NCBI GenBank assembly: GCA_016882195.1
Contig: VGLU01000003.1
Coordinates: 1 to 64,000, forward strand
Reading direction: 5' to 3'
DNA from: Thermoproteota archaeon
GTDB taxonomy: Archaea; Thermoproteota; Methanomethylicia; Methanomethylicales; Methanomethylicaceae
DNA length: 64,000 bases
Shown here: positions 42,796 through 50,944 of the stretch, piece by piece
Layout of the letters: each line of letters starts with the position of its first letter
Position numbering within the stretch: position 1 is the stretch's first letter
Made by a program: the position numbers and the translations under genes
The notes under the pieces: model-generated
Database searches by the model: none
What the model was told of the DNA's origin: nothing
The model's input: only the letters and a program-made list of their open reading frames with translations

Positions 42796-43251
42796 CTATG
42801 CGCCTTTTTTCTTCTCCAGGAGCATCTGGGCGATGGCAATGGTCTTGATGGCCATGAACTCCTCGATGAAGGCCGTGGGTGAGCTCTTGCATCCCCAAGC
42901 GGAGGCTGCCCTTACCACACCAATGTACTCCATGTCTGCGCGGATCCTGTACATCTGCTCGTTGGTCTTTGCGTAGATCCAGTCGGTCTTGTCCTCCGAC
43001 ACGAAGTCGGTAATGGCCTTGAGAGCAACCTTGTAGGAGAAGGCCGTGGTTACCTCGCCACTGTCCTTGTACTGGACCGCGAATGTTGCGGCGCCAATCC
43101 TCTTGACCGCCCAGTTCAGCTTCTCTGCGGGGAGAACAGCCTTGTCCTTTGTCGACTCTCCGTAGTCGACCGTCTCCTTGACGTTTGCCTCGGTGATTCC
43201 CCGTTCCTTGAGAAGGTTCGCAACTGTTGGAGTTATAACTACATTCACCAT
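42796..43251 (-). CDS. Unrecognised third component of the corrinoid operon
   Basis: The 151-residue protein from ATG 43251 follows the URO-D gene by 13 bases and has AGGGGG in front of the start. It is soluble and alpha/beta, with a long beta-like middle (AVKRIGAATFAVQYKDSGEVTTAFSYKVAL) and helices at the end (SPTAFIEEFMAIKTIAIAQMLLEKKKG). A single cysteine occurs in WGCKSS. I recognise no family. Its place in one transcript with corrinoid protein and methyltransferase suggests a specificity or activation subunit. Confidence 0.6.
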   Translation of the reverse strand: MVNVVITPTVANLLKERGITEANVKETVDYGESTKDKAVLPAEKLNWAVKRIGAATFAVQYKDSGEVTTAFSYKVALKAITDFVSEDKTDWIYAKTNEQMYRIRADMEYIGVVRAASAWGCKSSPTAFIEEFMAIKTIAIAQMLLEKKKGA

Positions 43252-43264
43252 GTCTTGTGACCCC

Positions 43265-44380
43265 CTAGTACTTCCCCCACTCCCTGGCAGCCTTGACCAT
43301 TGCATAGATGTTACCTGGCGGTGTGTACGCTGGGACCTCGCATGCGCAGCCGTGTACGAAGCCTCTCGGAGAGTCCTTGCCCTCGAGGATCATCTGCTTG
43401 GAGACATCGTAGACCTCCTTGGGTGTCCCCCTGTACATCAGCTTGGTGTCCACTGAGCTCATGATCGTGGCCATGTTGCCGTAGACCTTCTTGGCCTCAG
43501 ATACAGGGAACGACTCCTTGCCCATGTAGCCTATGTGCATGACGGTGAATGGGCTGAAGAACTCGTCCTTCCAGATCATGTAGTCCCTGGAGTGGTTCCC
43601 GCAGAGGTGGTACCACAGCTGCGGACCTGCCCCACCCTTGAAGGCCTTCTTGACGTGCTTTATGTGGTAGTCCATGCCGAACTCCTTGACCTTGGCTGGT
43701 TGCAGCAGGTCTGAGTTTGCCAATACGCCTCCGATGACCATCATGGCAAAGCCGTATCTCTTTGCTAGTGCGATTGCGCCGTTGGTTGAGGTCTCCATGA
43801 CCGTTTCCATCAGCTTGTGGCATATCTTCGGTTGCTTAAGTGTCCAGAGCATGAACTTGTCGACGCCCGTCAGCTCAGCCGCCATGGCTGTGAGGCAGAA
43901 CGTGAAGTGGATCGGCACGAACCAGTTCGGGAAGTACTGCTTGACGAAGTCGTATCCCTCTACGAACCCTGAGAACGTTGGTCCCTTCTCAATCTCTGAT
44001 ACGTCAGGAATGTGCAACTTGTCGGCGTCTTCTGGGTTCTTTATCGGCCTGTCACCGGTCACCACTGGTGGGAGGGTCTCCTTGAATTCCAGTTTGCATC
44101 CCAGCTCCCTTAGCCACACGTTCGAGTAGAACCAGTGGGTCACGGGGAGTAGGTCGTACAGCTCGTTTGTCCAACAAACGCTTGCCAATCCCAGCTTCGG
44201 CCTCATGTAGAATTCCTTGAGAGTGTAGCCGTTGATTATGGCCGCGTGCGGCAGTATGATGGGGTCCACGTCCACACGATCAAATGGGACGCCAACGAAT
44301 GGTCCCGCGAACCTCTTGGCGGCATGACCATGCCAGTCCGTGTTTATGCTTGGGAAAAAGACTTCTGGTGGAGCGCTCAT
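43265..44380 (-). CDS. URO-D-type corrinoid methyltransferase (substrate methyltransferase candidate)
   Basis: The 371-residue protein belongs to the uroporphyrinogen decarboxylase superfamily. The zinc-binding pattern of MtaA/MtbA-like enzymes is visible: H258-L-C260 (WYHLCGN) and Cys345 or Cys347 (VHGCACEVP). It is longer and more divergent than MtaA and encodes an N-terminal arm of about 60 residues. It directly follows a corrinoid protein by 6 bases, so it likely moves the methyl group from an unknown substrate to that protein, as MtvB-type O-demethylases do. The substrate cannot be read from sequence. Confidence 0.8.
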   Translation of the reverse strand: MSAPPEVFFPSINTDWHGHAAKRFAGPFVGVPFDRVDVDPIILPHAAIINGYTLKEFYMRPKLGLASVCWTNELYDLLPVTHWFYSNVWLRELGCKLEFKETLPPVVTGDRPIKNPEDADKLHIPDVSEIEKGPTFSGFVEGYDFVKQYFPNWFVPIHFTFCLTAMAAELTGVDKFMLWTLKQPKICHKLMETVMETSTNGAIALAKRYGFAMMVIGGVLANSDLLQPAKVKEFGMDYHIKHVKKAFKGGAGPQLWYHLCGNHSRDYMIWKDEFFSPFTVMHIGYMGKESFPVSEAKKVYGNMATIMSSVDTKLMYRGTPKEVYDVSKQMILEGKDSPRGFVHGCACEVPAYTPPGNIYAMVKAAREWGKY

Positions 44381-44386
44381 GCCTTC

Positions 44387-45031
44387 TTACCTCCCAGCAA
44401 GCTTCTCAGCGACCTTTATGGCTGCGGTAGCATCCTTGGCCCAAGCGTCTGCTCCTATGGACTTGGCGAACTCCTCGCTGGTGGGTGCCCCACCTATGAG
44501 AACCTTCACCTTGTCCTTTACGCCAAGCGCCTTCAGCTCATCAACGACCCTCTTCATGTTTGGCATTGTTGTTGTCATCAGCGTGGATATGGCGACTACC
44601 TGCGCCCCCTCTGTCGCTGCCTTGGCTGCCATGTCCTTGACCGGCACGTCCCTTCCCAGGTCGAACATCTTGAAGCCGCTCGCGTCGAGCATGATTCGCA
44701 CCAGGTTCTTGCCGATGTCGTGGATGTCCCCCTCGACCACTCCGATGACCACTTTGGCCTGCGCGGCAGCCCTCTCAACCTTCAGGTGGGGCTTGAGAAT
44801 ATCGATTGCCGCATACATTGCCTCCGCGGACAGGAGAATCTCGGGCACATACATCTCGCCGGTCTCGTACTTGTTGCTGACCACCTTCATACCCTCGGCG
44901 CAGCCCCCCATGATTGCATCGTAGGCATCGATTCCAGTTCTTAGTGCCTCATTGGCTAGTTTCGCTGTCGTCTCTGCATCGCCTGCGACTGTCGCGTCTG
45001 CTAATCCTTTTAGAATTTCTGCTCTATCCAT
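44387..45031 (-). CDS. Corrinoid protein (MtbC/MttC-like)
   Basis: The 214-residue protein has the two-domain form of methyltransferase corrinoid proteins: an N-terminal four-helix cap (residues 1-85) and a Rossmann-like B12 domain with the base-off ligand motif D102-I-H104-D-I-G107, ending in LIGGAPTSEEF. It carries the methyl group between methyltransferases. ATG 45031 has GGTGAGG five bases upstream and a TATA (CTATTTATAG, 45075-45084). It heads the three-gene operon. Confidence 0.93.
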   Translation of the reverse strand: MDRAEILKGLADATVAGDAETTAKLANEALRTGIDAYDAIMGGCAEGMKVVSNKYETGEMYVPEILLSAEAMYAAIDILKPHLKVERAAAQAKVVIGVVEGDIHDIGKNLVRIMLDASGFKMFDLGRDVPVKDMAAKAATEGAQVVAISTLMTTTMPNMKRVVDELKALGVKDKVKVLIGGAPTSEEFAKSIGADAWAKDATAAIKVAEKLAGR

Positions 45032-45355
45032 TTTTTCCTCACCTTATATTTCCGTAAAAGGTTAGAAAATAGGGGCTATAAATAGGTAACTAAAATATTA
45101 TACTACAAAATATTACATACAGTTAAATAACGTTCTCTTTGCTCGCTTAACCATATGGTTGGTATATCCATCCATAATCTTTAGGAGATAGAAATCTGGC
45201 CGAAAGCAGCACTGACAGAATTCCCGGTGACAGTAGACTTTTCCGCCTTTGGCAGGTACACTCCTCCCAGATACAGCCGAACCCAAAGACTTAAGTTTAA
45301 TAAGCCCTCTTCAGTCATACTATCTCTGACGAATCTTCTAGGAGAGTGGATAAAG

Positions 45356-45652
45356 ATGTCTTGTGTGAGGCAACACGTAACTGAAGAGACGCTTGCAATG
45401 CAAAAAACCATAAAATGCCCCAACTGCAACTTCGAGTTCGCCCTGACCTATTCAAGGGCATTCGCCTGTCAGGGCTGCCCGCTCTCCGTCACCGGTTGCG
45501 AGTATGCACGCTGCCCCCGCTGCGACTCTGAGTTCAAGATACACGATCTCAACATTACGCCGAACCGCATGGCCACCAGACACCTGGACAAGCATGTATC
45601 AAAGTTACTCTCCGGCTACTACCAAGAATTCGGCGAGAGCGCCAGACGGTGA
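45356..45652 (+). CDS. Small cysteine-rich zinc-ribbon protein
   Basis: The 98-residue protein has a cluster of Cys pairs: CPNC, CQGCPLSVTGCEYARCPRC, enough for two zinc sites, followed by a helical tail. ATG 45356 follows GGAGAGTGG. It is divergent from the corrinoid operon and next to mtaA-like genes. Perhaps it is a regulator or a metal donor. The region 45032-45355 upstream holds the promoters, including TTAAGTTTAATAAG near 45290. Confidence 0.55.
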   Translation: MSCVRQHVTEETLAMQKTIKCPNCNFEFALTYSRAFACQGCPLSVTGCEYARCPRCDSEFKIHDLNITPNRMATRHLDKHVSKLLSGYYQEFGESARR

Positions 45653-45873
45653 AGTCTTTTCTTCACTTTAAACCGTCTTTATTCAGCTAATGGCGATTAC
45701 AGCCGGATCTAGTGCCAAGTCCGAATCAATGCGTAATATTGAACTATTACAGCGTTATTTATAATATATAATCTCAAGATACGATCTGCTTCTTTTAGAA
45801 GCATTTTTCAAAAACCTCATCTAATGAAAAAGTATATAATGACTGCCCCCTCAAGTTATCTCGAGGTTGAACC

Positions 45874-46869
45874 ATGACTCCTAGAGACCGAGTTTTAGGC
45901 GCTCTAAGGGGCGAAAAGGTGGATCGAGTTCCTGCATCCTCAGTGACACAGGTGGGCATAGTCCAGGCCATGGAGCAGATAGGGGCAACTTGGCCTGCAG
46001 GCCACAGCGACCCTGAGCAGATGGTGAAGATAGGCGTATCATTGTACAAACTAGCAGGCCTTGAGACGGCGAGGATCCCCTTCTGCCTTACCGTTCAGGC
46101 TGAAGCCATGGGGTGCAAGGTGAACATTGGAACCATAGACAGACAGCCCTCCATCGCGGAGCACCCAACAACACCTGCGGACCAGATCACAGTTCCGCCA
46201 GACTTCCTGAGCAGGGGCAGAATCCCCGCGGTGATAAAGGGCACGGAGCTGCTAAAGCAGTACCCGGATCTGCCAAAGATGGTTGGAATAGAGGGACCAC
46301 TCACCCTGGCAGGTCACCTAGTGGGCATCGAGAAGCTTATGCTCATGACAATAAAGCAGCGCGACGCCGTGGTAAAGGTGGTGGATACCTGCACGAAGGC
46401 AAACATCGAGTTCACCAAGGCGATCCTCGACGCCGGAGCTGAGGTATTTGTGATCTCAGACCCAAGTGCCTCGCCCGAGCTGATGAGCCCCAGGGACTTT
46501 GCAAGCATTGTCAAGCCAAAGCTCAGGGAACTGGCACACATCGTCACCAACAAAGGCGCCATAGGCGTACTGCACATCTGCGGCGGCGTACTGAAGATCA
46601 TAAAGGACATGGCCGAGACAGAGTTCGAGACGTTGAGCATTGAGGAGAAGGCGGACGTTGCTACGGCCAAGGCGACCATAGGTCCAAAACCAACGCTGGT
46701 CGGCAACGTCTCTGCAGCCAGAACGCTCTTCTCTGGAACCCCAGAAGCGGTAAAGGCAGAGGCCCAGAGAGCCGTCGCTGCGGGCATAGACGTCTTAGGT
46801 CCAGGATGCGGCATTGCTCCGCGCTCCCCGCTGGACAACGTGAAGGCACTCGTGAGCGCCGTAATGTAA
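45874..46869 (+). CDS. MtaA/MtbA-like methylcobamide:thiol methyltransferase
   Basis: The 331-residue URO-D-superfamily protein begins TPRDRVLGALRGEKVDRVP, as MtaA/MtbA enzymes do. The zinc ligands are H234-I-C236 (VLHICGGVL) and C312 (GPGCGIAP). Such enzymes move the methyl group from a corrinoid protein to coenzyme M or another thiol. A TATA box (AGTATATAATG) lies at 45831-45841. The transcript is monocistronic, closed by a T-rich terminator. It is a partner candidate for the corrinoid protein at 44387. Confidence 0.9.
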   Translation: MTPRDRVLGALRGEKVDRVPASSVTQVGIVQAMEQIGATWPAGHSDPEQMVKIGVSLYKLAGLETARIPFCLTVQAEAMGCKVNIGTIDRQPSIAEHPTTPADQITVPPDFLSRGRIPAVIKGTELLKQYPDLPKMVGIEGPLTLAGHLVGIEKLMLMTIKQRDAVVKVVDTCTKANIEFTKAILDAGAEVFVISDPSASPELMSPRDFASIVKPKLRELAHIVTNKGAIGVLHICGGVLKIIKDMAETEFETLSIEEKADVATAKATIGPKPTLVGNVSAARTLFSGTPEAVKAEAQRAVAAGIDVLGPGCGIAPRSPLDNVKALVSAVM

Positions 46870-46876
46870 AAACCAC

Positions 46877-46890
46877 TTTTTTCTTTTTTT
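46877..46890 (+). terminator. T-rich terminator after the mtaA-like gene
   Basis: Two T-runs (six and seven residues) separated by C occur eight bases after the stop codon at 46867-46869, a typical archaeal T-tract terminator. Confidence 0.5.
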
Positions 46891-46978
46891 GTCCACTCTG
46901 CGAATGAGTAAGATCTCACCGGGCTTCATTTTTTAGAACTTACACTATTTGATTGGGATTGGAATATTAAATGATTCG

Positions 46979-47986
46979 TTAGCCATGTTCCAGTGTGTAT
47001 TTCTTTACGGTCTCGATCATAGTCTGTATGTGGGAAAGTGGTGTATGGGGCACCAAACCACACCCTGGCGCAACGACGTCTATGCCGTCCTCCATTACCT
47101 GAAGCGTGATCTTCCTGATCAATTCAGGCTCCTTCAGCCATAGATCAACAGGATTGATGTTGCCTATCAGTGAAGCCTTTCCGTCCATGAGTTCCCTAGC
47201 CCTCAATATGCTGACCCTTTGATCTATGCTTATTCCACGCACCCCCGTCTCAACCATAAACGGCAATATGGATGTGCAGTTCCCGCACATATGCAGCACT
47301 GTTGGCACCCTGCAAGCCTTGATTACCTCGGTTATTCTTGGGAAGGCATATCTCCTATAGAGCGCCGGTCCTATGAGCTCGCCCGTTGCACTTGAATCAA
47401 TAAAGATTATTACGTCCGCTCCGGCATCCTCGAGCTCCTTTACAAATTTTATTATAAAATCAGATGCAACATCATAGGTCTTACCAACATCTCCAGGTGC
47501 ATGCGCCAAAGATTTGAAGAATCGCTCCATCCCGTGGATTTTGGCAGTCAAAGAAGAGGGTCCCTGTACACCTGCCACGATCGGCACCCCCAGTGGGACC
47601 ATCTTCTTCAGCAGCCTTACCGCGTCTATAACAGTTCTAGTGCTCTTGGAAGAGGCTGGATCGGCATCCGCCCTCAGTCTCAAGTCAGAGAGGGGCTCAA
47701 CTAACGGGGTTCTGTCATGCCTGCCCTCAAAATAATCTGCCTTGCATCCTAGGGCCTCAGCCTCCGAGTGTATGCCGAAGGGCACCCTAACGTTCTCAAA
47801 TCCCGCCACCTCATAAGCATAAGCAGAGAGTCTTGCCATCCTCTCCGGATCTCTGTTGGCCTCGGGCCAGCAAGAACCGCTCATCTCCATCAGGTCGATA
47901 ATGCCAGTCTGGGTTACTGACACGACTGGAATCCGATCCATCTTTTTACGGCGCAACGCCCCAAGGAAGCGCTCTTTCGGCGTCAC
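46979..47986 (-). CDS. Second MtaA-like methyltransferase
   Basis: About 335 residues from GTG 47986, which has GGTGAG just upstream and matches the N-terminus of the first paralogue. URO-D family motifs: ERFLGALRRKKMDRIPVVSVTQ, zinc ligands H232 and C234 (VLHMCGNC) and the C-terminal APGCGLVP cysteine. It is the last gene of a transcript with a CobW-type GTPase and an unknown protein. Its sequence differs enough from the 45874 gene to suggest a different corrinoid protein or acceptor thiol. Confidence 0.88.
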   Translation of the reverse strand: MTPKERFLGALRRKKMDRIPVVSVTQTGIIDLMEMSGSCWPEANRDPERMARLSAYAYEVAGFENVRVPFGIHSEAEALGCKADYFEGRHDRTPLVEPLSDLRLRADADPASSKSTRTVIDAVRLLKKMVPLGVPIVAGVQGPSSLTAKIHGMERFFKSLAHAPGDVGKTYDVASDFIIKFVKELEDAGADVIIFIDSSATGELIGPALYRRYAFPRITEVIKACRVPTVLHMCGNCTSILPFMVETGVRGISIDQRVSILRARELMDGKASLIGNINPVDLWLKEPELIRKITLQVMEDGIDVVAPGCGLVPHTPLSHIQTMIETVKKYTLEHG

Positions 47987-48028
47987 GCTCTCACCACATA
48001 AATAATAGCTCACGAGCAGAATGAGAAT

Positions 48029-48496
48029 TTATTTTTTACTTAGTTTGCCTTTACCAGCGTGCCTCAATCCGCCCCGCGCCTCTTCGACCTGAGTTGTGCT
48101 GAAGCCATATCTCTCCATGACCTCTCCGATGCTATTCAAGGTCGCGGAGGCAACCTCGGTCTTGCCCAACCCTATAATTATTGAGTTCACCACCAGATTA
48201 GCCGTACTCTCTGGCCTGGTGATATTCCCCTCCACGCGAACTCCATACTTAATGCCGACCGTATCCGCCTGTATGTACCCCGAGTGTGTCTTCAAATACA
48301 GCTTTACGTGACCTATCGCTTTGGCACCACTACGTATGCACGCTTCCGCGATCTCCCTAACGAGATCTCCGGTGATACTTCTCAACGTTGCGGGATCGAC
48401 CGCCCTTGGAGAAGAGATCTTGAAGGCTGCACCATATCCCCCGACATTTATCGCCTCGTCCTCGTGCGGGATATCACGGTGAGCATCTCCTTCCAT
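48029..48496 (-). CDS. Unknown protein between CobW and MtaA-like genes
   Basis: The 155-residue protein starts at ATG 48496 with GAGGAACCC upstream and overlaps only the Shine-Dalgarno region with the CobW gene. It is alpha/beta, with strands (GAKAIGHVKLYLKTHSGYIQADTVGI) and a C-terminal helix. No cysteine cluster or known motif is seen. Being between cobW and the second mtaA-like gene in one transcript, it may help load a metal or corrinoid onto the methyltransferase system. Confidence 0.5.
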   Translation of the reverse strand: MEGDAHRDIPHEDEAINVGGYGAAFKISSPRAVDPATLRSITGDLVREIAEACIRSGAKAIGHVKLYLKTHSGYIQADTVGIKYGVRVEGNITRPESTANLVVNSIIIGLGKTEVASATLNSIGEVMERYGFSTTQVEEARGGLRHAGKGKLSKK

Positions 48497-48506
48497 AATG
48501 GGTTCC

Positions 48507-49124
48507 TCACTGGGCCACGAGCAGCTCCACAATCATCTTGATAAGATCGCTCAGCCCGTCTCCCTTCAAGGCCGATATCCTTATCATCTTTGCCCCCGGG
48601 TTTACGGCCTTCAGCCTCTCCTCGTACACTTTAATGTGAGCTTCATCAACAGCATCCACCTTGTTAATTGCTACTATATCTGCACCTGAAAGCTGCCTCA
48701 TCACAAAAGTACCTATGCCCTCATCCGAGAGTTGCTCCTCCGCCCTCTCTGCGTCGAAGATCACGACCACCGGTCCAGCCTTGATCTCTGTACCCTTTGC
48801 CGTCGTGATCCCATCCTTAACCGAGGACGGGATCGACACGCCGGACGGCTCTATGAGGACTATGTCGGGGTTGAAGCCTTTTGAAAGCTCCTCGAGCGTG
48901 ATGGCCAGGTTGATAAGAAGCTCACAGCAGATGCAGCCGCCTCCTATGTCCCTGACCTTGAGACCAAACTCGTTCACCACCTTTGCGTCGACCGGCACAT
49001 CGCCTATCTCATTCACAATTATGGCCACCCTCTTTTTGTACTCATTAGATAGTTGCCTCGACAGGGCGATGAGGGTCGTGGTCTTACCACTGCCTAGGAA
49101 ACCTGCTATTTGTACTACCTTCAA
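48507..49124 (-). CDS. CobW/HypB-like GTPase with CxCC motif
   Basis: About 205 residues from TTG 49124, preceded by GGAGGAT. It has GFLGSGKTTTL (P-loop), VNEIG, GGGCICCEL (the metal-binding CxCC of COG0523/CobW proteins), LIEPSGVS and NKVD. The usual C-terminal CobW domain is missing, so it is closer to HypB/UreG size. The frame upstream to 49409 overlaps the divergent gene and is not real. It heads an operon with an unknown protein and an MtaA-like methyltransferase. Confidence 0.85.
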   Translation of the reverse strand: MKVVQIAGFLGSGKTTTLIALSRQLSNEYKKRVAIIVNEIGDVPVDAKVVNEFGLKVRDIGGGCICCELLINLAITLEELSKGFNPDIVLIEPSGVSIPSSVKDGITTAKGTEIKAGPVVVIFDAERAEEQLSDEGIGTFVMRQLSGADIVAINKVDAVDEAHIKVYEERLKAVNPGAKMIRISALKGDGLSDLIKMIVELLVAQ

Positions 49125-49272
49125 GCTAAAAATCCTCCTAAAATGACTTATAGGTTTAGGCTCTGCCTTTTTTGTCTTTCGTCGCCATATCTGAGGATTT
49201 GGTGTTGATGATTCTGCCTGAAAGGGCAAAGTTAATGAATGGTGACCTGTATTATCGATAAAAGTGGTTCGT

Positions 49273-49659
49273 ATGAAACTCGCCTTAATAGGTAGCAAGC
49301 GGACAAAGTTCTCCAATCCCAAGGCAGTTGAGATGTTGGAGGCCTTCTTAGACAACAACCTGAAGGAAAAGCCGGAGGAGGTCATCTTGGCTGGATGCCC
49401 CATGAACATGGACTCTTGGACGAGGGACTACATCCTCAACCGCCAGATGAAGTTCGTGGAATACAATCCCCCAGGCCCGCTTGGGGTGAACAGCCGCAAC
49501 CAGAGGATAGCAGACGACTGCAACGAGATGTGGGCGTTCTGGTCCGGCGATATGGGTTCCAATACGCTGGCTATAGCCCGCATAGCCAAAAATTCGGGTA
49601 AACCTGTGAGACTGTTTGTCGTCAAAGACAGCATAGAGGAACTAAAGGACATACCTTAA
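49273..49659 (+). CDS. SLOG-like small Rossmann protein
   Basis: The 128-residue protein resembles a SLOG/DprA-type nucleotide-binding fold: it starts MKLALIGSKRTKFSN, has VILAGCPMNMDSWTRDYI and MWAFWSGDMGSNTLAIARIAKNSGKPVRLF. This group binds nucleotides or their derivatives. It is divergent from the CobW-led operon with an interval of 148 bases. ATG 49273 or GTG 49264 may be the start. The function is not known. Confidence 0.55.
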   Translation: MKLALIGSKRTKFSNPKAVEMLEAFLDNNLKEKPEEVILAGCPMNMDSWTRDYILNRQMKFVEYNPPGPLGVNSRNQRIADDCNEMWAFWSGDMGSNTLAIARIAKNSGKPVRLFVVKDSIEELKDIP

Positions 49660-49781
49660 TGATCTACCTTCTATGAAAAATACCAGCGTTAAAGACAACA
49701 TTCTCAGATCCAAAATTTTCGTTTACTCAAATATGAATAAATTTAAATCTTGCCCGTCCTCGAATTTATCAAAGGTGCCAG

Positions 49782-50885
49782 ATGTTGGATAAACCCGTCT
49801 TCAAGTTCTTCAAGCAAAAGTCCGATGAGATCGATCTGAGCCCCGATGTCGTAAAGGAGAGGAGATCCCTCCTGAAGGAACCGGTCGAACCGGTGGACCT
49901 AGAAAAGGCTACAACCATAAAAGACCTTGTGGAAGCCTGGAAGAAGGGCGGGATCCAGTCGAGGCGCATCGCCGAGTGCACGATCGTTTATGAAAACATG
50001 CTGCTGGACAAGGACAGACCCACAGTGATGCTCGGTCTGTCCGGCGCGCTTATAGCCGGCGGTCTGAGGAAGGTCATCCGCGACATGATCTCCAAGGGGA
50101 TAGTGGATGTCGTTGTATCCACGGGCGCCATACTCTACCAGGATTACTACGCCGCCCAGGGCTTCAGGCACTACAAGGGCACGCCACACGCTGATGACGA
50201 GCGCCTTCATGACCTGTATATAGACCGCATCTACGACTCCTACGTGGATGAGATTGGCTTCGTGGAGTGCGACGACAGGATATCCGAGTTCTCTGCCAAG
50301 CTGGAGCCGAGGAACTACTCTACCCGTGAGTTCCTCCACCTGATGGGCTCGACGCTGAAGGACGAGGACTCCATCCTCTTCCACGCCTACAGGTACGGCG
50401 TCCCTGTCTTCTGCCCTGCGATCGCGGACAGCTCCATAGGCATAGGTCTTGCGGGCTATTTTAGGTGGGCTAAGGAAAAGGGGAAACCGACCTTCACCAT
50501 AGACGTGATGAAGGACAACTATGAGATAGCGCAGATCGTTCTCAAGTCCAAGAAGACGGGGTCGATCTACGTTGGAGGCGGGGTTCCAAAGAACTACATA
50601 AACGACGCCGCTGTAATGCTCGACTACACGAAGGGGCACTCCTACGCCTTTCAGATCACGGCCGATGCCCCCCACTGGGGAGGGCTGACCGGTAGCACCC
50701 TGGACGAGGCAAAGTCTTGGGGGAAGGTCGCGAAGAGGGCAACCAGAGCCACAGCCTACGCCGAGGCCACCATAGCCCTGCCCCTGATAGTCGGCTACAT
50801 CCTGCAGAAGGGCGTCCACAAGGAGCGGTCTAGGCTCAGGTTCTCCTGGCTCAAGGATGGTAACCTCAACATCGTCCGCGGGTAG
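49782..50885 (+). CDS. dys: Deoxyhypusine synthase
   Basis: The 367-residue protein has the DHS signatures: the N-terminal KPVFKFFKQK region, GLSGALIAGGLRKVIRDMI, STGAILYQDYY, and the catalytic lysine in GGGVPKNYINDAAVM. It transfers the aminobutyl group of spermidine to a lysine of aIF5A using NAD. A TATA-like ATTTAAATC near 49741 precedes the ATG by about 40 bases. The length is typical for archaea. aIF5A itself is not in this window. Confidence 0.95.
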   Translation: MLDKPVFKFFKQKSDEIDLSPDVVKERRSLLKEPVEPVDLEKATTIKDLVEAWKKGGIQSRRIAECTIVYENMLLDKDRPTVMLGLSGALIAGGLRKVIRDMISKGIVDVVVSTGAILYQDYYAAQGFRHYKGTPHADDERLHDLYIDRIYDSYVDEIGFVECDDRISEFSAKLEPRNYSTREFLHLMGSTLKDEDSILFHAYRYGVPVFCPAIADSSIGIGLAGYFRWAKEKGKPTFTIDVMKDNYEIAQIVLKSKKTGSIYVGGGVPKNYINDAAVMLDYTKGHSYAFQITADAPHWGGLTGSTLDEAKSWGKVAKRATRATAYAEATIALPLIVGYILQKGVHKERSRLRFSWLKDGNLNIVRG

Positions 50886-50944
50886 CATTTTTAACTCCCT
50901 CCTCTTCTGAGGGGGATCCTCTGCTCTCTCTGGCGCTTCTTGTT

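Noticed and set aside
45181-45429. Reverse-strand frame opposite the zinc-ribbon gene
   Set aside because: It is antisense to the Cys-pair protein and its promoter and has no supporting signal.
49125-49409. Long N-terminal arm of the CobW-type GTPase
   Set aside because: It overlaps the divergent gene and the GTPase fold begins at TTG 49124, which has GGAGGAT.
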